Source of the DNA: Mucilaginibacter_A sp965201005 | GTDB lineage: Bacteria > Bacteroidota > Bacteroidia > Sphingobacteriales > Sphingobacteriaceae | Reading direction: 5' to 3' | Assembly: GCF_965201005.1 (NCBI RefSeq) | Contig: NZ_OZ241747.1 | Location: forward strand, 3,162,001 to 3,226,000 | Length of the DNA: 64,000 bases | Shown here: positions 1 through 8,813 of the stretch, piece by piece | How positions within the stretch are numbered: the stretch's first letter is position 1 | Layout of the letters: each line of letters begins with the position of its first letter | Translations under genes and position numbers: made by a program | The notes under the pieces: model-generated | Databases searched by the model: none | Told to the model about the DNA's origin: nothing | What the model saw: the letters and a program-made list of their open reading frames with translations, nothing else

Positions 1-881
1 AGGATTTTGTCCAGCTTTTCCGCCGCTTCTTTTCCGGAAACATCGGCGTGTTTTTTGCCCCAGTCATCAAACCAGCCGGGATACCATTCGGCCACATAAT
101 ACGGGCCTTTTCCGTTGTGGTATTTATTGATCAAGGCTTTCACTTCGGCCGGGTTTTCCAGTCCGTTTACCGCAGGCAAAAAGCCGGGCAGATAACCGCG
201 CGGCATTTGCCCGGGGCCATCGCAGGTAAACAAAATGCCATCAAAACCGGCATCACGAAATAGTTTGGCATTGGTAGCGAGGTAAGCCTTGTCATCACCG
301 TAAGAACCGTATTCATTTTCAAACTGAACCATCAGAATATTGCCGCCATGCGTTACCTGCAGCGGTGCCAACTGTTTGGCCACCTGATCGATATAGTTTT
401 TATAAGCGGTTAAAAACTTAGGGTCTTCGCTGCGCACTTTCATGGTTTTATCTTTTAAAAGCCACCACGGATAGCCGCCAAATTCCCACTCGGCGCACAC
501 GTACGGACTTGGCCGAAGCACCACAAACAAACCTTCTTCACCGGCAATTTTTACAAATTCGGCAATATCGTTATTTCCTTTAAAATCGTATTTGCCCGGC
601 ATTGGCTCGTGCGCATTCCAGAAAACGTAAGTTCCAATGGTATTCAAGCCCATTGCTTTAGCCATTTTCATGCGCGCGCGCCAGTATTCGCGCGGGATAC
701 GCGGCGCGTGCATCTCACCCGAAATCATTTGGAAAGGTTTGCCATCGAGCAGGAAAACGCTGTCGGCAAGCGCAAAAGTATGGGTTTGAGGTTTGAGTGA
801 TGAGGCTTGAGCGGAGAGCGGGGAACGATCGGCAATCAGCAAGAAAACAGTCGATAAAAACAGTATCAAAATCTTTTTCAT
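1..881 (-). CDS. GH35 beta-galactosidase, N-terminal part (runs off left edge)
   Basis: Reading the minus strand from the ATG at 879-881 gives an open frame to the window edge, about 293 residues. It starts with a hydrophobic signal peptide (residues 1-24), so the enzyme is exported. The GH35 catalytic barrel follows: the GEMHAPRIP and YWRARMKMAKAMG segments, WNAHEP near residue 90, LRPSPYVCAEWEFGG near 130, and QFENEYGSY near 190, where the second Glu of ENE is the family acid/base. The family removes terminal beta-linked galactose from glycans. It is the last visible gene of a minus-strand operon, 7 bases after the GH125 gene. A copy of the dispersed repeat (855-866) lies inside the signal-peptide codons. 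The nucleophile Glu and the C-terminal half fall outside or at the edge of the window. Confidence 0.92.
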   Translation of the reverse strand, partial: MKKILILFLSTVFLLIADRSPLSAQASSLKPQTHTFALADSVFLLDGKPFQMISGEMHAPRIPREYWRARMKMAKAMGLNTIGTYVFWNAHEPMPGKYDFKGNNDIAEFVKIAGEEGLFVVLRPSPYVCAEWEFGGYPWWLLKDKTMKVRSEDPKFLTAYKNYIDQVAKQLAPLQVTHGGNILMVQFENEYGSYGDDKAYLATNAKLFRDAGFDGILFTCDGPGQMPRGYLPGFLPAVNGLENPAEVKALINKYHNGKGPYYVAEWYPGWFDDWGKKHADVSGKEAAEKLDKI

Positions 882-888
882 CTTTGAT

Positions 889-2310
889 TTATCCATTTAA
901 CAAAGCCGGGTTTTTTTGATAGGTTTCCCACAAAAACTCGCCAAAAATGGTGTTGGCCCAGGCAAACCAGCTGCGGGTAAAATCGGCCGGGTTGTCCTTG
1001 TTAAAAGATTCGTGCATGAAACCGGTTCCGGCATGGGTGGTTTTAAGCATCTGAACACAATGCTTGATCTCTGCATCATTGTTACTGGTCAGTCCGCGGG
1101 CGATAATGCTGAGCGGCCAAATCATGCCGTCTTTGCCAACGTGCGGGCCGCCGATACCTTCTGCTGCTTTTCCTTTGTAGAAATAAGGATTGCTACCGGA
1201 CAAAACAAACTTCCTGGTGTTTTGATAGATTGGGTCAGAAACCGAAACGGCATCCAGATAAGGCAACGCCAGCAAACTTGGGATGTTGGCATCGTCCATC
1301 AGGTTGTGGTTGCCAAAACCATCTACTTCAAAAGCGTAAATTTTGCCAAATTCCGGGTGTTGTACGATAGCATGTTTTTGTAAAGCCTGCCCCACTTCGG
1401 TTGCCAGCGCAGTTAATTCCGACGCTAATTTTTGATCGGTAAAAACAGCATTCACCATTTCGGCGGCTTGTTTTAAACTGATGACGGCAAAAAAGTTGGA
1501 CGGCACCAGGTACGGATAAATGGTTGCGTCATCACTCGGGCGGAACATTGAACAGATCAGCCCGTTGGGTTTTACCGGAAAACCGTAACCGCCCATCGGC
1601 AGCGTATCGGTAGGCGAAGTGGTGCGCCGCTGGAAATGGTACGGACCGCGGTCGGTTTTGCGCTGCTGCTGTTTAAAAGTTTGCAGGATCAGTTCGATGG
1701 ATTTCTTCCACTGCGCATCAAAAGGGGATTTGTCGCCGGTTTCTTTCCAGTAACGGTGCGCCAGACGGATCGGGTAACAAAGCGAATCAATTTCGTATTT
1801 GCGCTCGTGGATACCCGGCTTCATGTCCGTATGGTCGGTTTTCCATTCGCTCACTTTGTTGTCATCTTTATAAAACGCATTGGCATACGGGTCTTCCAGC
1901 ACGCAATGCGCCTGGCGGTTAATCACACCGGCGATCAGGTGCCGCAGCTTTTCGTCTTTTTTCAAGAAAGGCAAATAAGGCCAAACCTGCGCGCAGCTAT
2001 CGCGGAGCCACATGGCATCAATATCGCCCGTGATCACGTATGTATCAGGCCGTGCTTCTTTTAGGGCATAAAAAACAGTGGTGTCCAGCGTGTTGGGGAA
2101 ACAGTTTTCAAAAAGCCAGGCCAACTCCGGGTCTTTCACTTTAGCTTTAAATTGCGTGATCGCATCTTCTACCGCTTTGCTTGTGAAGTTGCGTTTGGCC
2201 AAAGGCGGACGATGGCTTTCATAGGGTACAAAATCTGCAAAAACAGATTTATTGATCAGTAAACCGGCAGAAAGTAAACCGGTTTGTTGTAAAAATGTGC
2301 TTCTTTTCAT
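889..2310 (-). CDS. GH125 exo-alpha-mannosidase (metal-independent)
   Basis: The 473-residue protein has an N-terminal export signal (MKRSTFLQQTGLLSAGLL) and then the (alpha/alpha)6 fold of GH125. Visible landmarks are ITGDIDAMWLRDSCAQVWPY near residue 95, YEIDSLCYPIRLAHRYW near 170, MFRPSDDATIYPYLVPSN near 260 and the C-terminal MHESFNKDNPADFTRSWFAWAN. Characterised GH125 enzymes remove alpha-1,6-linked non-reducing mannose from N-glycans. Length is typical for the family and the start sits directly at the signal peptide. It lies between the sugar permease (65 bases upstream) and the GH35 gene (7 bases downstream), which supports a role in trimming imported or periplasmic mannosyl oligosaccharides. 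One AAAAACAGCAT-type repeat copy (1440-1451) and one divergent copy near 2052 lie inside the coding region. Confidence 0.93.
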   Translation of the reverse strand: MKRSTFLQQTGLLSAGLLINKSVFADFVPYESHRPPLAKRNFTSKAVEDAITQFKAKVKDPELAWLFENCFPNTLDTTVFYALKEARPDTYVITGDIDAMWLRDSCAQVWPYLPFLKKDEKLRHLIAGVINRQAHCVLEDPYANAFYKDDNKVSEWKTDHTDMKPGIHERKYEIDSLCYPIRLAHRYWKETGDKSPFDAQWKKSIELILQTFKQQQRKTDRGPYHFQRRTTSPTDTLPMGGYGFPVKPNGLICSMFRPSDDATIYPYLVPSNFFAVISLKQAAEMVNAVFTDQKLASELTALATEVGQALQKHAIVQHPEFGKIYAFEVDGFGNHNLMDDANIPSLLALPYLDAVSVSDPIYQNTRKFVLSGSNPYFYKGKAAEGIGGPHVGKDGMIWPLSIIARGLTSNNDAEIKHCVQMLKTTHAGTGFMHESFNKDNPADFTRSWFAWANTIFGEFLWETYQKNPALLNG

Positions 2311-2375
2311 AAAAGTTAAAATAATAGGTAATCAGCTTTGGGCAATCAGCCAAAAACCCTGGACAATTTATTAAA

Positions 2376-3704
2376 CTACTCTGCTATTGGAAAAGTATTT
2401 TTAACTTTTAAATTTCCGTTTAAGCCAATGGTATGGCCTTTTATCCCGTAATATAAGATAAAAAGATAACATGGCACCAGCAGCCAGTATGCATGCGTTG
2501 GTGTAAAAGCATCTGCCAAACGGCCGTAAGCAAGCGGGATGAGTGCACCGCCGCCAATCGCCATAATCATAAATGAGGAACCGATTTTGGTAAACCTGCC
2601 CAAACCTGCAATTGCCAGCGGCCAGATGGCCGGCCACAATAACGAGTTGGCCAAACCCAGCAAAGCGATAAACAGGACGGAAACATATCCGCTGGTAAAA
2701 ACAGCACCGAGCGAGAAAACCACCCCTAAAACTGCGGATACTTTTAACGCCTGCTCCTGTTTAAAATATTTGGGGATACAGATGATGCCGGTGATGTAAC
2801 CGATAATCATCCCCAACAAAGTACAAGTTGTGAAAAATTTTGCGGTAGATAAAGGAATGCCCTGACTTGCGCCATAACTAATGATCGAATCTCCGGCCAA
2901 AACCTCTACCCCAACGTATAAAAATAAAGTAAAAACGCCCAGCAGCAAATGCGGGAACTGGAAAATACTGGTTTTGTTGGTGTTGGCGGCGGCAACGGTC
3001 TCGTCTTCGTGGTCGGTATCAATCTCGGGCAAAGTGGAAAAAGAGACCAGGATGGCCAAAATCATCAAAATAACAACAATAACAATATAAGGCGTGATTA
3101 CACGGTGCGCAAGCTGGTTCAGTTCGTTTACTTTTTCTGCGGATGGCATGGTTGTTAACCGGGCTTTTAAACCGTCGGCATCTTTCAAAGCAATAGCACC
3201 TAAAATAATTGGCGCAATGGCACCGGCCACTTTATTGCAGATGCCCATAATGCTGATGCGTTTGGCCGCACTTTCTGCCGGCCCCAAAATGGTAATGTAC
3301 GGGTTGGAGGCCGTTTGCAAAACCGCCAAACCGGTGCCCTGCACAAATAAACCTAGTAAAAACAGTACGTAAGTCCTGCTTAACGCTGCCGGGATAAAAA
3401 TGAGCGCGCCAACTGCCATAATGCCCAGCCCGACCGACATGCCGTTTTTAAAACCCGTTTTTTTGAGCAGCCAGGCTGACGGAATGGCCATTACCAGATA
3501 GGAAATGTAAAAGGCAAAAGCTACCAGATAGGATTCAAAATTATTCAGTTCGCAGGCCAGTTTTAAATACGGGATCAATACCGAATTCATCCAAGTTACA
3601 AAACCGAAAATGAAGAACAGGGCACCAATAATCAGGATTGCTTTGGAACTTTTGTCCGAATTTGGATTGCCTGATGAAGTTGCCGTACCGGGGATATTTG
3701 CCAT
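2376..3704 (-). CDS. Sugar permease of the MFS, FucP/GluP-like (FHS family)
   Basis: The 442-residue inner-membrane protein has about twelve hydrophobic segments. FHS-family landmarks include the first helix FFIFGFVTWMNSVLIPYLK, AFAFYISYLVMAIPSAWLL, and the GTGLAVLQTASNPYI segment near residue 130, close to the glucose/galactose and fucose proton symporters. It probably imports a monosaccharide released by the neighbouring glycosidases; mannose, galactose or GlcNAc all fit and sequence alone cannot choose. It sits 48 bases after the NagB fusion and 65 bases before the GH125 gene, in the same operon. The short polar N-terminus (about 20 residues) is normal for this group. Confidence 0.9.
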   Translation of the reverse strand: MANIPGTATSSGNPNSDKSSKAILIIGALFFIFGFVTWMNSVLIPYLKLACELNNFESYLVAFAFYISYLVMAIPSAWLLKKTGFKNGMSVGLGIMAVGALIFIPAALSRTYVLFLLGLFVQGTGLAVLQTASNPYITILGPAESAAKRISIMGICNKVAGAIAPIILGAIALKDADGLKARLTTMPSAEKVNELNQLAHRVITPYIVIVVILMILAILVSFSTLPEIDTDHEDETVAAANTNKTSIFQFPHLLLGVFTLFLYVGVEVLAGDSIISYGASQGIPLSTAKFFTTCTLLGMIIGYITGIICIPKYFKQEQALKVSAVLGVVFSLGAVFTSGYVSVLFIALLGLANSLLWPAIWPLAIAGLGRFTKIGSSFMIMAIGGGALIPLAYGRLADAFTPTHAYWLLVPCYLFILYYGIKGHTIGLNGNLKVKNTFPIAE

Positions 3705-3752
3705 TTGAATTAAGGTTTAAGGTTCACTGATTTTTAGGTGTTAAAAGAAGCA

Positions 3753-5672
3753 TCAATTAAATTTATATCTGACAAAAGCTTCCATCGCTTCATATTCTGC
3801 CATACCAAGTTTATCATAAGCAGCAGCAGTTTCGCGGTTGCGGTCTTCTGCCCTCACCCAAAATTCGCGCGCATCATCACCCGGGAAAACCGGTAAATCT
3901 TTTTGCGACTGGTGCTTGTAGATGGCCAAACGTTTGCGGATCACTTCCTGCGGCGAAAGCGGTACGGCCATCTCGATCTCATGCGTTTCAAATTCGTGCC
4001 ACGCGCCGCGGTACAGCCAAACCCAGCAATCTTTTGTCCATGCTTCGTTTGCCAGTCTTTTTAAAGCTTCAACTATAATGTCAAAACAAATTTTATGTGT
4101 GCCATGCGGATCGGCAAAATCCCCGGCAGCAAAAACCTGATGCGGCCGCACGGCTTGCAGTAATTTCATGGTTTGCTGTATGTCATCCTCAAAATTCACG
4201 TTTTTCTGCACTTTGGCGCGGTCGTAAAACGGTAAATCCATAAAGTGGATATGATCGTCTGGCACGCCTGCAAAACGGGCACCGGCAATCGCTTCGCCTT
4301 TTCGGATCAAACCTTTTACCGTTTTCATTTCCTGCGGATCTTCCTGGTTGGGGTGTTTGTCATGGGAAAAATCACGCATCGAGTTATATAACGAATCCAG
4401 TTGGGAGACATCCTGGTGCTGGCTTTTTGCAAAATCAATGGCAAATTCTAAATAACGCAGTGCGTCATCGTCCCAAACAGCATTGTTGCCGGATGTTTGA
4501 TAGGCCACATGCACATCATGGCCCTGATCTACCAAACGGATAAACGTGCCGCCAACGGAAATCACGTCGTCGTCCGGGTGCGGCGAAAACACGATCACAC
4601 GCTTTTTGGCAGGCTCGGCGCGCTCCGGCCGCTGGCTGTCGTCTGCATTTGGTTTGCCGCCCGGCCAGCCGGTAATGGTGTGCTGCACCTGGTTAAAAAT
4701 ATCAATGTTGATGTTGTAAACCGGGCCTTTTTCGGTGGCCAGCTGCGCCATACCGTGGTTGTTGTAATCTTCTTCGGTTAGTTTTAAAACCGGTTTATTT
4801 AGGGTTGAAGCCAGCCAGATCACTGCTTTTTTAATCAGTTTTTCTGTCCACACACAATCCTTCACCAGCCAGGGCGTGTTAAAACGGGTCAACTGCTCCG
4901 CTGCACCTTCATCCAGTACAAACTCTACATTATCAGACAATTGCAGATAAGTTGCCGGCACATCCGAAGAAATCTCGCCTTCAACCGCTTTTTTAATGAT
5001 GGAAGCTTTTTTAGAGTTCCAGGCCATCAAAATAATTTCGCGTGCTTTAAAAATCGTTCCGATGCCCATCGTAATGGCTTTTACGGGCACGTTTTCTTTC
5101 CCGCCAAAATCGTGGGAAGCATCACGGCGCGTCAGGTCATCCAAAGTAACCAAACGTGTGCCCGAATTTGGTGCCGAACCCGGCTCGTTAAAACCGATGT
5201 GGCCCGTACGGCCGATGCCCAGAATTTGCAAATCCAAACCGCCGTAACCGCTGATTTTTTTCTCATATTCCAGGCAAAAAGCGGCTACTTCTTCCTGCTC
5301 CAGCGTACCGTCCGGAATGTGGATATTTTCCTTCGGGACATCAATATGGTCAAACAGGTTTTCGTTCATGAAGGTAACATAGCTTTGCGGCGCAGTTGGT
5401 TTCATCGGGAAATATTCGTCCAGGTTAAACGTAATTACACTGGCAAAGCTCAACCCTTCTTCCCGGTGCATCCGTACCAGTTCGGCATATACTTTTACCG
5501 GCGTGGCACCGGTGGCCAAACCTAAAATCGTTTTTTCGCCTTTTTCGTTTTTGGCTTTAATGAGGTTTGCGATTCTTTTTGCCACTTTTTTAGCGGCAAA
5601 AGAAGCATCAGGATATACCGTGACCGGCAACTTTTCGTAACGGGTTTCTTCCAGCAAATTTAAACGGGCCAT
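3753..5672 (-). CDS. nagB: Glucosamine-6-phosphate deaminase fused to PIG-L-type deacetylase domain
   Basis: The protein has 639 residues, more than twice the size of single-domain NagB (about 265). Residues 1 to about 275 are NagB-like: GLATGATPVKVYAEL near 53, FNLDEYFPM near 85, and GIGRTGHIGFNEPGS near 152. Residues from about 355 on are a PIG-L/LmbE-type domain with the zinc-binding signature VIVFSPHPDDDVISVGG near 361 and a later DPHGTH motif near 530. NagB converts glucosamine-6-P to fructose-6-P and ammonia. PIG-L domains remove N-acetyl groups from GlcNAc conjugates, so the fusion could join deacetylation and deamination in one cytoplasmic polypeptide. That coupling is inference. Long NagB proteins of this layout occur in other Bacteroidota. 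It lies 32 bases after the beta-mannosidase gene. Confidence 0.93.
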   Translation of the reverse strand: MARLNLLEETRYEKLPVTVYPDASFAAKKVAKRIANLIKAKNEKGEKTILGLATGATPVKVYAELVRMHREEGLSFASVITFNLDEYFPMKPTAPQSYVTFMNENLFDHIDVPKENIHIPDGTLEQEEVAAFCLEYEKKISGYGGLDLQILGIGRTGHIGFNEPGSAPNSGTRLVTLDDLTRRDASHDFGGKENVPVKAITMGIGTIFKAREIILMAWNSKKASIIKKAVEGEISSDVPATYLQLSDNVEFVLDEGAAEQLTRFNTPWLVKDCVWTEKLIKKAVIWLASTLNKPVLKLTEEDYNNHGMAQLATEKGPVYNINIDIFNQVQHTITGWPGGKPNADDSQRPERAEPAKKRVIVFSPHPDDDVISVGGTFIRLVDQGHDVHVAYQTSGNNAVWDDDALRYLEFAIDFAKSQHQDVSQLDSLYNSMRDFSHDKHPNQEDPQEMKTVKGLIRKGEAIAGARFAGVPDDHIHFMDLPFYDRAKVQKNVNFEDDIQQTMKLLQAVRPHQVFAAGDFADPHGTHKICFDIIVEALKRLANEAWTKDCWVWLYRGAWHEFETHEIEMAVPLSPQEVIRKRLAIYKHQSQKDLPVFPGDDAREFWVRAEDRNRETAAAYDKLGMAEYEAMEAFVRYKFN

Positions 5673-5704
5673 AGTTTTTGTATTTTGGTTTATGGTGAAA
5701 AAAA

Positions 5705-8386
5705 TTATTTAAGGTTGATAAATTGTTCGGCCAAGTTCCAGCCGCTTACCGCAAGCTGCAGATTGCTTGTTTTGGATGCGTTTTCTATCGTTACTTTTTT
5801 GGTTTCACCAGGAAGTACCGAAACGTAATTATCATCATAAAAAACCGGCAGAACGCGTTTGCGGGTTGAAGCATCCACCAAAGATAAACGGTTAAAAAAC
5901 GCCAGCGGTGCTTTTGCCGGATTGCTCAGCGTAACTTCGATTTTGCCGTTGCTTAATTTTTGTGCAGAAGTTTGCAGCTGCGATCTGGCCATTTGCTGCA
6001 AGCCCGAGTAATTGCCCAATGCATCTTTTATCCAGTAAATATTTTCGCTGAGTTTATTTTTGTTTTTATCAAAAATCTGCAGGCATAAAAAAACGCCTTT
6101 GCTTTGCGCGCGCCTTTCAACTACTGTTTTTACCGGCAAAAAACCTTTGACTGATGATGGCTGCACTTCTCCAAAAACCTGCGTGATCAAACCTTCTTCA
6201 CCATTCATGCCAATGGTTTTGACCGTAAGCATCAGGTCGCGTTTTGTTTCAAAGGTATTGTTCACCACCGAAACCATGCCCGTAACCGGATTGTACATGG
6301 CGTGCAAAGGCTCACTTCCGTTGTGCAAACCGTACAAACAGGCGTTCGGGTCGAGGTAATAATCGTACATCTGCCCGCGCATCGCTGTCCATGGGTTTTG
6401 CGTTTTCCAGATGATCGTGCCCGTGTACCAGCTCCACATGTGCGAACTGAAACCTTCCATCAAAGCGCGGTACTGATCGTAGTTGACCAATTGTGCTTTG
6501 GCAGCAAAATCTTCGGCATCTTTCACTTTTCCGTAAGGCTCGATAAACGCATCGTAGGCAATATATTTATGGTAATCCCAAACGGAATCAACGGTGCTTT
6601 TTTTGGTTTCCGGATTGTATTTAGGGGCGATCAGGTTCTTTTCGGGGATGAACCGCTGCAAGGATTCGTAATCACCTACGCCAACAGACCCGATTTCAGA
6701 ATTGAAAGGGTACGTGCGCTCTTCCCAGAAAGCGGAAAGCGGCTGGATGCCATAAGGGCCATCGCCGTTGCCGCCCAGCGTGTTTAACGACATTTTATCT
6801 GAGTTGGAGTAATCCACAAACCAGCGCGTGCCATCCAGTTTTGGCATGATCGTATCGCGAACGGCCAGCAAAATATCTTCCGGCGGCGTGATTTCGTTTC
6901 CGCCGCACCAAATGGCCAGCGAAGCATGGTTTCTGACTAATTTTATCTGATCTGCAACTGATTTCAGGTACAACGCATGATCGTCCGGGTATTTGCGGCG
7001 CGTCCACTGGTCGTCCGCTTTTGCCGGGTCCTGCCATTTACCGTTTGCATCGCCGGAAATCCAGAAATCCTGAAAAACCAGCAAACCATATTTATCGCAG
7101 GCTGCATAAAATTCCGGCCGTTCTACCAGCGCGCCGCCCCAAACCCGGATCAGGTTCAGGTTCATATCGCGGTGAAAACGGACTTCGGCATCATAACGCG
7201 CGTCCGAAAACCGCAGCATTGCATCAGAAATAATCCAGTTGCCGCCTTTGATAAATACTTTTTGTCCGTTGATATTGATTTGCCTGCTGTGCGTTTCTGC
7301 GTTCCATTCCGAAGAAATCTGCCGCACGCCAACCGAAACATTTTCCTGATCAGAAACGGTTCCGTTCACCGTAAAACTCATTTTTAAGTTATATAGGTTT
7401 TGCGGGCCATATCCGTTTGGCCACCAGAGTTTTGGGTTTTTCAAGCTGAAATCCTGCAACGACACTTCTGTGGTTTTGTTAGGCTGAAGGGTTACTGGTT
7501 TAGAAACCGTATTTCCGTCCAGCACATATTGCAATACTCCTTTTACGGCATGATTTGTTGGATTTTCAAGTTCTGCGGAAGCTTTGACAATCGCGGGCTG
7601 CTGCATTCCCGCAACATTTCTTACGCCCGGCACAACCGTAATTATGTGCGGGTTTTTTAAGTTGATTTCGCCGGTTTTTTCGATCGTAACTTTGTCCCAG
7701 ATGCCGGTATTCCGGTCGCGCATGGGCACAATCCAATCCCAGCCAGCCGTGTATTGCAGGCCAACGCCTTTGGCAATCCGGCCGTCGCCGCCCTGGCCGC
7801 CGTTCGGGTTGCCCACCGGGTCTGGCGGATAAACCAGCACGGCCAACCGGTTTTTTCCGTTTTTGTTCAGCAGGGAAGTAATGTTGTATGATTCCCGCAA
7901 AAACATGCCCACATGGGTTTTCGGGTTTACTTTTTTGCCATTCAGGTAGATTTCTGCGGAGTAATTGATCCCGCGGAAATTCAGGTAAACCTGGTGGCCG
8001 CCGGTTGGTGCCGCTTCCTCAAAATCCTTTACAAACCAATACGTATAATAATCCCGGCCGGTGTTATAAATATCTTTAATGTGCTCGTTGTTCATCCCGT
8101 AAAAAGGGTCGGGCACTTTTTTATTGTTTAAAAGTGAAGTCAAAACCGTGCCCGGAACAGTTGCCGGAAGCCAATTTTGCGTGGATGAACTGGCTTGAGA
8201 AAGCGTATTTCCATCAGCTTTAACTTCGGAAACCGGCGCACATTTCCAACCGGAATTTAACTGGTAAACCGTTTGCGCTTTGGCCATCGGCACCAAAAAA
8301 ACACCTATAAAAACAGCATATAAAATTGTTTTGAAAAACTTATCAAAAGGTTTTTCTGCGGAAGGAGTATTAGTTTGATTTTGCAA
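5705..8386 (-). CDS. Exported GH2 beta-mannosidase
   Basis: The 893-residue enzyme carries an N-terminal signal after a polar leader (YAVFIGVFLVPMAKAQ, ending near residue 38). Next come a GH2 sugar-binding domain with INYSAEIYLNGKKV, an immunoglobulin-like domain, and the catalytic barrel. Visible catalytic motifs are IWCGGNE near residue 499, whose Glu is the expected acid/base, and FNSEIGSVGV near 562, whose Glu is the expected nucleophile. KGGNWIISDAMLRF and IRVWGGALVE are typical of beta-mannosidases rather than beta-galactosidases. The reaction is hydrolysis of terminal beta-1,4-mannose, for instance the mannose linked to chitobiose in N-glycan cores. It is the first gene of the five-gene minus-strand operon. 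The leader before the signal core is long, so a later start is possible. Confidence 0.93.
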   Translation of the reverse strand: MQNQTNTPSAEKPFDKFFKTILYAVFIGVFLVPMAKAQTVYQLNSGWKCAPVSEVKADGNTLSQASSSTQNWLPATVPGTVLTSLLNNKKVPDPFYGMNNEHIKDIYNTGRDYYTYWFVKDFEEAAPTGGHQVYLNFRGINYSAEIYLNGKKVNPKTHVGMFLRESYNITSLLNKNGKNRLAVLVYPPDPVGNPNGGQGGDGRIAKGVGLQYTAGWDWIVPMRDRNTGIWDKVTIEKTGEINLKNPHIITVVPGVRNVAGMQQPAIVKASAELENPTNHAVKGVLQYVLDGNTVSKPVTLQPNKTTEVSLQDFSLKNPKLWWPNGYGPQNLYNLKMSFTVNGTVSDQENVSVGVRQISSEWNAETHSRQININGQKVFIKGGNWIISDAMLRFSDARYDAEVRFHRDMNLNLIRVWGGALVERPEFYAACDKYGLLVFQDFWISGDANGKWQDPAKADDQWTRRKYPDDHALYLKSVADQIKLVRNHASLAIWCGGNEITPPEDILLAVRDTIMPKLDGTRWFVDYSNSDKMSLNTLGGNGDGPYGIQPLSAFWEERTYPFNSEIGSVGVGDYESLQRFIPEKNLIAPKYNPETKKSTVDSVWDYHKYIAYDAFIEPYGKVKDAEDFAAKAQLVNYDQYRALMEGFSSHMWSWYTGTIIWKTQNPWTAMRGQMYDYYLDPNACLYGLHNGSEPLHAMYNPVTGMVSVVNNTFETKRDLMLTVKTIGMNGEEGLITQVFGEVQPSSVKGFLPVKTVVERRAQSKGVFLCLQIFDKNKNKLSENIYWIKDALGNYSGLQQMARSQLQTSAQKLSNGKIEVTLSNPAKAPLAFFNRLSLVDASTRKRVLPVFYDDNYVSVLPGETKKVTIENASKTSNLQLAVSGWNLAEQFINLK

Positions 8387-8452
8387 AATAAGCTGTTAAA
8401 AAATTAATATTCGGTTTTTGGGCCTGTTTAAATTGATGTCGAAAAATACACC

Positions 8453-8601
8453 GTGCTTCTTTTATGCCCATAAATTTTGTTTTTCAATTTTATGCCGGTA
8501 AAAGAAGCATGGATATTTCTGTTTTTTATAGGATAAAAGAAGCATTGAATATAGATTGGATAAAATTTAAAACAAACCCTTAAAACACAATGCTTCTTTT
8601 A
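8453..8601. repeat. Cluster of four dispersed repeat copies
   Basis: Four copies of the window-wide repeat sit between the beta-mannosidase start and the small ORF: GTGCTTCTTTTA at 8453-8464 (minus orientation), TAAAAGAAGCAT at 8499-8510 and 8534-8545 (plus), and ATGCTTCTTTTA at 8590-8601 (minus). The plus copies are preceded by TTTTATGCCGG and TTTTATAGGA, showing the usual TTTTA plus five bases before TAAAA. The outer inverted copies could form long hairpins separating the ROK transcript from the glycosidase operon. Confidence 0.85.
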
Positions 8602-8813
8602 TCGGTATATTTTTGGTCAGTAACCGCGGAAATCACCGCAATATCATCAGCATTCATTTTCCGTTCCGGCTTTTCCTTGCTTCCTTGTAAAGTTACGTTT
8701 TTAAGTTTTTCAAACTGATTTAAAATGCTTCCCGGCAAAAGCAGTAAAAACCAAGTTGCTGTTTTGTTGAGCTGTTCAAAACCGATCTTATTCATGCGTA
8801 AGGGTTCAATCAT
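8580..8813 (-). CDS. Small hypothetical protein (77 residues)
   Basis: The ATG at 8811-8813 follows the ROK stop codon without any gap, so translation could be coupled. I do not recognise the family. The protein begins MIEPLRMNKIGFEQLN, has one hydrophobic stretch (TWFLLLLPGSIL) and a polar lysine-rich tail. Its last codons (DKRSIVF) are supplied by a copy of the dispersed repeat, suggesting the original C-terminus may have been altered. A start at the internal Met7 is also possible. It may be real or a chance frame; only the exact abutment and lack of overlap with another gene support it. Confidence 0.4.
   Translation of the reverse strand: MIEPLRMNKIGFEQLNKTATWFLLLLPGSILNQFEKLKNVTLQGSKEKPERKMNADDIAVISAVTDQKYTDKRSIVF

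Noticed and set aside
916..1383. Long plus-strand open frame opposite the GH125 gene
   Set aside because: It is the complementary frame of a clear GH125 gene; similar long shadows occur opposite the NagB fusion and the GH2 gene.
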